From Treponema sp. UBA937 (GTDB lineage: Bacteria > Spirochaetota > Spirochaetia > Treponematales > Breznakiellaceae): a DNA stretch of 11,383 nucleotides. This document shows, one piece after another, positions 7,468-11,383 of the stretch (positions are counted from its first letter, which is position 1; every line of letters starts with the position of its first letter). Both the position numbers and the translations under genes were made by a program. The notes beneath the pieces are model-generated. The model was given only the letters and a program-made list of their open reading frames with translations, ran no database searches and was not told the DNA's origin. The stretch is taken from contig DBDH01000071.1 of assembly GCA_002293455.1 (NCBI GenBank), positions 1 through 11,383 of the forward strand, written 5' to 3'.

Positions 7468-7500
7468 TATCAAAAAGTTGTTAAAATGATATTAAATCGG
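7468..7500 (-). promoter_or_regulatory. Triple 11-bp direct repeat, likely autoregulatory operator
   Basis: Three units in the same 11-bp phase as the efflux-operon array are read on the plus strand: TATCAA at 7468, TGTTAA at 7479 and TATTAA at 7490. The last unit continues into TTAAATCGGAAAGAA, which is identical over 15 bp to the end of the efflux array. The units here are more degenerate, consistent with a weaker site. They end 9 nt before TATAAT, close to the Pho-box-to-promoter distance I recall for PhoB-activated promoters. The repeats are seen directly; their function is inferred. Confidence 0.65.
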
Positions 7501-7608
7501 AAAGAAAAAAGGCTGTTTCTCTTTTCTCATTCATCTTTTGCTAACGCTTTTTTCTGTTTCTCAACATAACTATTCTGTGCCCTTGAAAGATTGGCGAAGA
7601 GTTTGGGC
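7501..7608. other. Intergenic stretch without a clear gene
   Basis: This AT-rich stretch lies between the operator of the regulator operon and the YbaK-like stump. On the minus strand one frame, +1 to the stump, stays open from about 7674 to a TGA at 7527-7529 and encodes a Lys-rich tail (with K-Q-K-K-A-L-A-K-D-E) that I do not recognise. A T-run follows on the minus strand (about 7505-7511), but I find no stable stem in front of it, so I do not call a terminator for the upstream operon. Confidence 0.4.
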
Positions 7609-7677
7609 TTACTCCCGGATGGCAGATAATAGTACGCCTGCCGCTTCAAGTATTCTGACCGCGTTTGTCTTTGTCAT
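7609..7677 (-). pseudogene. Probable 5' stump of a YbaK/EbsC-type Cys-tRNA(Pro) deacylase gene
   Basis: A 22-codon frame starts 16 nt after the DUF5131 stop codon. It has a plausible ribosome site (AGGTGAG, 3 nt from the ATG) and begins MTKTNAVRILEAAG. From memory this is the characteristic N-terminus of YbaK-family proteins, which hydrolyse Cys mischarged on tRNA(Pro) and are normally about 155-165 residues long. Here it runs eight residues further and ends at TAA (7609-7611). No YbaK core follows in any frame before the next operon. The simplest reading is a gene that lost almost all of its body by deletion, leaving its start in its former operon position. A short functional peptide or a chance match are alternatives. 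Confidence 0.45.
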
Positions 7678-7693
7678 AAGCTCACCTGAAACA

Positions 7694-8416
7694 TCAAAAG
7701 AGTTTCTTTCCGTTCAAAATACTGATGTCCAGTTCCTTCGCAAGGCTGCCCTGTTTATACGGATTGATTTTTTGAACGATGCCGTCCCGTTTGAACTGCG
7801 AACCGGTCGCTTTAAACCAAAAGGTGACACCTGCCGCAACACATTGTTCCCGTATATCCAGAACCCAATCATAATCGCACACGCGGCCTTCTCGTCCCGC
7901 TTCGCCCGCGATGGTTACATGCTCCAGCCCGCCGAGGTAGGGACGCAGGTCTATCGGTCCGAGCAATGGCGAGCAGGCGGCAAAACGCCGTTTGATGGGA
8001 TACGACAGAAACAGCGGCAGCCGGTAATCGGCCGTCTCCTGATTCTCGACCGTACAGCCGAGGTTCACGTTGCCGTAGCCATCGCCCCAATCCGGCGGGA
8101 GCGATACCGGGAAGCGGTCGATCCGTTTGGTCAGAATCAGAAACTCAAGGTCGGGGCGCTGTTTGATCATAGCCCAGGCCTCACGCCGCCACTCATCGGC
8201 TTCCGGGAGGAAAAAATCGGCGGCAAAGCACGTGGCGAGAATCTTGTCCCCTTTGATGTTGTATTCGCCTTTCGCGTTCACCCTGACAGGCCAATCGAAC
8301 TTATCGGTTTTCTGTATGGTATTTTGGCCGTATCGCTTAGAGTAGGGACCATAAAAGTAGCAGTATTTGCAGCCATCGCTCGCGGGATAACAGCCCGTCC
8401 ACGGTTCCCAATTCAT
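7694..8416 (-). CDS. DUF5131 (PF07505, phage Gp37/Gp68-type) three-cysteine protein
   Basis: This 240-residue protein (from the preferred start) opens with MNWEPWTGCYPASDGC, the signature of the DUF5131 family. Its three cysteines form C-x6-C-x2-C (residues 9, 16 and 19), an arrangement likened to the cluster-binding motif of radical SAM enzymes. Later family-like blocks are D-L-E-F-L-I-L-T-K-R, V-T-I-A-G-E and T-F-W-F-K-A. The reaction is not known to me. The start at 8416 gives an ATGA overlap with the upstream iron-sulfur gene and has AAGGA about 8 nt before it. An in-frame ATG at 8467 would add 17 residues but lacks a clear ribosome site, though it cannot be excluded. The usual partner of this family, a TcmP-type protein, is not seen here. 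Family members occur in phages and in chromosomes, so the gene alone does not prove mobile origin. Confidence 0.85.
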   Translation of the reverse strand: MNWEPWTGCYPASDGCKYCYFYGPYSKRYGQNTIQKTDKFDWPVRVNAKGEYNIKGDKILATCFAADFFLPEADEWRREAWAMIKQRPDLEFLILTKRIDRFPVSLPPDWGDGYGNVNLGCTVENQETADYRLPLFLSYPIKRRFAACSPLLGPIDLRPYLGGLEHVTIAGEAGREGRVCDYDWVLDIREQCVAAGVTFWFKATGSQFKRDGIVQKINPYKQGSLAKELDISILNGKKLF

Positions 8417-9129
8417 GCTTCCGTCCTTTTTGGGTGCGGCTTCCACGCGTTCCTTGTGTAGGGGCATACTTCAATGCACTTGCCGCAGATCGTGTTCCCG
8501 CCGCCAAAGCCCAGCTTTGCCCGCTCCCGCGCTGTTTGACGGCATTTGACCGGGTCGAAGAACTCATCGCGGTATAGGCCAAGCTCCCACTCTTTCCCCG
8601 AAACTGCTCCGGCGGGACAAGCCTTTGTGCAGATCATACACCCGCCGCACCGTGAACGGTTGACAGGGCTTGCAGTTTCCAGAGGAGCGTCGGTCAGTAT
8701 GGATGACAGGCGAATCATGGAACCCCATTTTTCTGTTACAAGCAGGGCGCTTTTCCCAATCCAGCCGATACCGGCGCGTGTCGCCACTGTTTTATGCGGC
8801 AAAGCGGTGTTGTTTTCGGCTTCACCGTTTCCGACCTGTGCCCGCGTCATGGCAAGCGCGGTATAACCCATCGTCCACAGAAGTTCCGCCCCTTGCGTTA
8901 CCAGCATATCCAGACGTTCATTCAGCCTGTTGTACCAGTCGTTGTACTCCCGCGTCGGTAAATCCGCAATGCCCTGTATGACTTCGTCGGGATATTTTAC
9001 CGCCGCGCAGATGCCTATGGGAAGATGATGCCTGATCTCCGGAGGCAGTCCCGTTAAATCCCCCATGCCGACCATATCCGCGCCGCGGCGGAGCAGTTCG
9101 TCCTGTATGTATCCGGTAATGCTGTTCAT
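8413..9129 (-). CDS. QueG-like double [4Fe-4S] cluster protein
   Basis: This 238-residue cytosolic iron-sulfur protein resembles the core of epoxyqueuosine reductase (QueG, COG1600). It has the G-I-G-W-I-G-K-S segment (120-127) followed by eight cysteines in a ferredoxin-like module. These are C161-x2-C164-x2-C167-x3-C171-P, then C196, then C215-x2-C218-x3-C222-P, enough for two [4Fe-4S] clusters. It is well short of true QueG (about 310-390 residues). In the place where QueG carries its D-(S/T)-x-P-V-x-E catalytic segment it reads N-T-A-L-P-H-K. Queuosine synthesis is therefore unlikely; an electron-transfer or corrinoid-linked reductase role is possible but unproven. It overlaps the preceding acetyltransferase gene by 4 nt (ATGA) and the following DUF5131 gene by 4 nt at the preferred start, so the three are probably co-translated. 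Confidence 0.85.
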   Translation of the reverse strand: MNSITGYIQDELLRRGADMVGMGDLTGLPPEIRHHLPIGICAAVKYPDEVIQGIADLPTREYNDWYNRLNERLDMLVTQGAELLWTMGYTALAMTRAQVGNGEAENNTALPHKTVATRAGIGWIGKSALLVTEKWGSMIRLSSILTDAPLETASPVNRSRCGGCMICTKACPAGAVSGKEWELGLYRDEFFDPVKCRQTARERAKLGFGGGNTICGKCIEVCPYTRNAWKPHPKRTEA

Positions 9130-10067
9130 TGATATAATGCCCCTTCGTCAATACGCCGCACAACGCCGCATGTATAGGCGCTAAAATATTTGAGCCAAAA
9201 AGCGTAGGCCGGCGGGTTTATGCTTTCAAAATCAACACCGAGATACGTATATCCCTCCGCTTTCAATATCCCTGCCGCGAGGCGAAGCAAGTTCTGCAGA
9301 AGACCTATGCCTCGATGTTCCGGCAGACAGAAGGCTCCATTCGCGTGTATATACCCCGGAATCTTGCATAAAAAGGTTTCTCCTGTTTGCCCTACACAGA
9401 GGAAAGCGGCAACAATTCCGTCTTTTTGCGCCGCAAAATAGCGATCAGTACCAATATTTTCTAAAAACTTTGACTCTGTTGTATTTTGCTTCATCATAAA
9501 GAACGGACTTTCAAGGCAATGCTGGTGAAGCAGGTTATCAAGCGGAAAAACCTCTGCATATTGTTCCGGCGTAAGCTCTGAAAAAGTATAGCCGTCACAT
9601 AGTGGGGCGATGATTTCGTCCATGCCGCGTATCGCATCAACCGTGCGCATACCAAACCCATAACGAAAAAGCTGTGCTTGTACCTCATTATCATGCGCGT
9701 ACAGACAGATGGCATGACTCGACGCGCCAGCCCGCACCCACTTTGCCCCCGCAGTCTGATATAAACGGGCATATATATTCGCGCGATTTTCACAGTCAGC
9801 ACCGTTCGCTCCCATTGGTGAAAACACGCCTTTCACGCCGGTAGAGCCGAACGCATTGTCGAAGGGCGATACACTGCATAAAAAACCAAGCATAGTATTA
9901 CCCTCAAATGCGGCGACACCAAGTCCATTTTCAGCGAATGGGGTTAAATCCGGTACATTTGCTGCAGGCGGGAGCGTTGGTACAGACCTGCGTTCACGTT
10001 CATAGTTTCGCTTTGCGATCCGCATCGCATGTTCGATGTGAACAGCGGTGAAGTCTACGATATGCAT
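9126..10067 (-). CDS. GNAT-family N-acetyltransferase with two GNAT-like halves
   Basis: This 313-residue protein transfers an acetyl group from acetyl-CoA to an unknown amine. The acetyl-CoA-binding motif A is in the C-terminal half: a beta strand (H-A-N-G-A-F-C-L) leads to P-E-H-R-G-I-G-L-L-Q-N-L-L (about 249-261), containing the R-G-x-G-type loop. It is followed by the N-P-x-A-x-x-F-W motif (285-292) typical of GNAT substrates and fold closure. The N-terminal half (about 10-155) has a degenerate GNAT-like pattern and no clear acetyl-CoA loop, so only the C-terminal half is likely catalytic. The ribosome site decides the start. TTAGGAG abuts the ATG at 10076 with no spacing but stands 9 nt before the ATG at 10067, so the latter is used here. 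It ends with an ATGA overlap with the iron-sulfur gene. Confidence 0.85.
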   Translation of the reverse strand: MHIVDFTAVHIEHAMRIAKRNYERERRSVPTLPPAANVPDLTPFAENGLGVAAFEGNTMLGFLCSVSPFDNAFGSTGVKGVFSPMGANGADCENRANIYARLYQTAGAKWVRAGASSHAICLYAHDNEVQAQLFRYGFGMRTVDAIRGMDEIIAPLCDGYTFSELTPEQYAEVFPLDNLLHQHCLESPFFMMKQNTTESKFLENIGTDRYFAAQKDGIVAAFLCVGQTGETFLCKIPGYIHANGAFCLPEHRGIGLLQNLLRLAAGILKAEGYTYLGVDFESINPPAYAFWLKYFSAYTCGVVRRIDEGALYQ

Positions 10068-10076
10068 TAATCGCAT

Positions 10077-10083
10077 CTCCTAA
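10077..10083 (-). promoter_or_regulatory. Ribosome binding site that fixes the acetyltransferase start
   Basis: TTAGGAG on the minus strand directly touches the upstream ATG (10076), which is too close for use. It is 9 nt from the second in-frame ATG (10067), so the protein should begin MHIVDF. Confidence 0.65.
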
Positions 10084-10108
10084 CATTCGTGATGTTTCAT
10101 TGCGACGA

Positions 10109-10124
10109 TAAGCAAAAAAGCTTA
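10109..10124. repeat. Small inverted repeat between tag and the acetyltransferase gene
   Basis: TAAGC-A6-GCTTA forms a 5-bp stem with a homopolymer loop in the 71-nt gap between the two genes. It is too weak and has no T-run after the stem, so it is not called a terminator. A second tiny repeat, AACAT-N5-ATGTT (10082-10096), overlaps the ribosome site of the acetyltransferase. Confidence 0.25.
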
Positions 10125-10138
10125 ATCTCCCTCCATTC

Positions 10139-10690
10139 TTACTTAAACGCGCAGCCCTCAATATGATCGTTCACCACGCCGACAGACTGCAAAAAGCTGT
10201 AAACAATCGTGCTGCCGGCAAACTTGAAGCCCAGTTTCTTCATGTCCTTACTGATTCTGTCGGACAAGGGCGTAGCTGCCGGTATTTCTTCCTGTGTCTG
10301 CCAGTGGTTGATAAGCGGCTTGCCGTCAACATAGCTCCAAATGAAGTTACACAGAGGTCCGATTTTTATAACAGTTTGCGCGTTGTGGACAACCGCGTTC
10401 ACTTTCAGCCTGTTGCGGATGATTCCGCTGTTTTGGAGCAGCTCCGCGATTTTGCTGTCGTCATACGCGGCGATTTTGGCAATATCCCAGCCGTCAAAGG
10501 CCGCGCGGTAGTTTTCGCGTTTGCGGAGTATAGTAGACCACGACAAACCCGCCTGCGCGCCGTCAAGGCTGAGCATTTCAAACAGCACCCGCTCGTCAAA
10601 GCATGGCTTGCCCCAAAAGGTGTCGTGATAATCGCGCATCAGCGTGTCTTCGGTATCGCCCCAGGGACAGCGTCTTATTTCATCCGGCAT
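10139..10690 (-). CDS. tag: DNA-3-methyladenine glycosylase I
   Basis: This 183-residue base-excision repair enzyme cuts 3-methyladenine (and 3-methylguanine) from alkylated DNA. It aligns over its full length with E. coli Tag as I recall that sequence. The zinc ligands of E. coli Tag (Cys4, His17, His175, Cys179) correspond to Cys8, His22, His176 and Cys180. The base-binding Tyr16 and Trp46 correspond to Tyr21 and Trp51. One difference stands out: the base-contacting Glu38 is Asp43 here (S-L-D-G-A-Q-A-G-L-S-W). AAGGAG lies 5 nt before the ATG and overlaps the stop codon of the hydrolase gene, 10 nt upstream, so the two genes are probably in one operon. The protein contains W-S-T-I-L-R-K-R-E-N-Y-R and F-K-F-A-G-S-T-I-V-Y-S-F as in the family. 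No promoter is visible immediately upstream. Confidence 0.96.
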   Translation of the reverse strand: MPDEIRRCPWGDTEDTLMRDYHDTFWGKPCFDERVLFEMLSLDGAQAGLSWSTILRKRENYRAAFDGWDIAKIAAYDDSKIAELLQNSGIIRNRLKVNAVVHNAQTVIKIGPLCNFIWSYVDGKPLINHWQTQEEIPAATPLSDRISKDMKKLGFKFAGSTIVYSFLQSVGVVNDHIEGCAFK

Positions 10691-10700
10691 CGTTACTCCT

Positions 10701-11383
10701 TCACTTTTTCTGTTTCGGAATCTGTATCAGCTTTCTGTTGTTCATAAAATTTCGGTATCTCGCCAAATCTTTCGGCTTGAACGGGTTTCCGTGGGACGGG
10801 TATATCATGTTCGGGTGGTATGCGAGCATCTTATCCCATGAGCGCCCGAACTCGGCGGCGTCCTCTATCCATATTGAATGCCGCGCAACACTGATTACGG
10901 CGTTCATCGCCGCGTCACCGCAGAGCATGACGCCGGAATCCGGCAGGTATAAGCCGATGGAATCATCGGTATGACCGGGCAGCAGCAGAATCTTTACCGG
11001 CAGGCCAAGCCGCTCGAATATCTGGTCGTCTTCGGAAGCTGCAGTTATACGGTGGCTTTCGGGAATTTCCACGGGCGGGAAGCTGAAATCCGTTTTCATC
11101 CTGCCGAAAAGCGATGCCGGAAAGGACGAATAACCCGCGCCCGGCGGTTCGTTGTTTCTGCCGTTTTTTAGGTATTGGATGGCCGACGGGTGCAGGATAA
11201 CTTTAGCGTCCGCGGCGGCTTCGAGCAGCTCATTGAGAAACCCGGCATGATCGTTATGATGATGGGTAAGAAAAATATATGTTAACGCGGAGAGCGGCCA
11301 TTTCTTCTCGAAACGGGCTTTAAATTTCGGGAATCCGCCCGCGTAGCCTGTGTCAATGGCTATAACGCCGATTGATGTTTCCA
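10701..11383 (-). CDS. Metallo-beta-lactamase-fold hydrolase (5' end outside the window)
   Basis: The frame is open to the window edge, giving 226 visible C-terminal residues and a missing N-terminus. The metal-binding motif H-x-H-x-D-H is present as T-H-H-H-N-D-H-A-G (visible residues 39-47). It is followed by the third metal His in P-G-H-T (visible residue 137), the bridging Asp in C-G-D-A (156) and the final His in P-S-H-G (197). An upstream strand reads I-A-I-D-T-G-Y, also typical of the fold. All metal ligands of a binuclear zinc hydrolase are therefore present. The substrate is not determined; relatives include glyoxalase II-like thioesterases and lactonases. The Met at 11099 is internal and comes after the metal motif, so it is not the start. 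The stop is 10 nt before tag, which suggests co-transcription. Confidence 0.92.
   Translation of the reverse strand, partial: ETSIGVIAIDTGYAGGFPKFKARFEKKWPLSALTYIFLTHHHNDHAGFLNELLEAAADAKVILHPSAIQYLKNGRNNEPPGAGYSSFPASLFGRMKTDFSFPPVEIPESHRITAASEDDQIFERLGLPVKILLLPGHTDDSIGLYLPDSGVMLCGDAAMNAVISVARHSIWIEDAAEFGRSWDKMLAYHPNMIYPSHGNPFKPKDLARYRNFMNNRKLIQIPKQKK

Noticed and set aside
7501..7530. Intrinsic terminator at the T-run after the DUF5131 operon
   Set aside because: I could not find a matching GC-rich stem in front of the T-run on the minus strand.
7694..8416. Prophage remnant suggested by the Gp37/Gp68-type family name
   Set aside because: No integrase, structural phage gene, attachment site or repeat accompanies it, and the family is also found in ordinary chromosomes.
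7538..8461. Open frame of 307 codons on the plus strand
   Set aside because: It is antisense to the DUF5131 gene, whose family motifs are unmistakable, and it has no good ribosome site or known domain.
10701..11099. A 132-residue protein starting at the ATG at 11099
   Set aside because: The same frame continues upstream to the window edge and contains the H-x-H-x-D-H metal motif, so this ATG is internal.

Overview
The window looks like a chromosome segment from a bacterium with an outer membrane: it carries a complete tripartite RND efflux pump with a TolC-type outer-membrane channel and a lipoprotein adaptor. The relaxed lipobox (I-L-S-C), the roughly even GC content, the Firmicute-like two-component pair and the PhoP-box-like operators would fit a spirochaete of the Treponema type. 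That assignment is an inference from memory and is weak. Every convincing gene lies on the minus strand, so transcription runs from high to low coordinates. I see no RNA gene, insertion sequence, CRISPR array or phage gene cluster.

Region 1 (11383 down to about 7527) is a compact run of small enzymes. It holds a metallo-beta-lactamase-fold hydrolase cut by the window edge, then DNA-3-methyladenine glycosylase I (tag) 10 nt later, then after 71 nt a two-lobed GNAT acetyltransferase. The acetyltransferase overlaps a short QueG-like 8-cysteine iron-sulfur protein by 4 nt (ATGA). If its second Met is the start, a PF07505/DUF5131 three-cysteine (radical-SAM-like) protein overlaps that one in the same way. 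Sixteen nt past that gene is a 22-codon open frame matching the start of the YbaK Cys-tRNA(Pro) deacylase family, probably the stump of a deleted gene.

Region 2 (7500 to 5674) is a two-component system: an OmpR/PhoB-family response regulator and, overlapping it by 4 nt, a histidine kinase whose two membrane helices are joined by only about ten residues. Region 3 (5623 to 27) is the efflux operon: lipoprotein adaptor, RND permease and TolC-like channel, with gaps of 10 and 2 nt.

The most interesting signal is regulatory. Upstream of both the regulator gene and the adaptor gene there are three direct repeats of a TTAACA-like hexamer (gene strand) at exact 11-bp spacing, ending in the same 15-bp sequence. 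This is the geometry expected for an OmpR/PhoB-family regulator, so the regulator probably controls its own gene and the pump. The pump is itself unusual: the two TM4 positions that hold the proton-relay aspartates in AcrB are Ala and Asn here.
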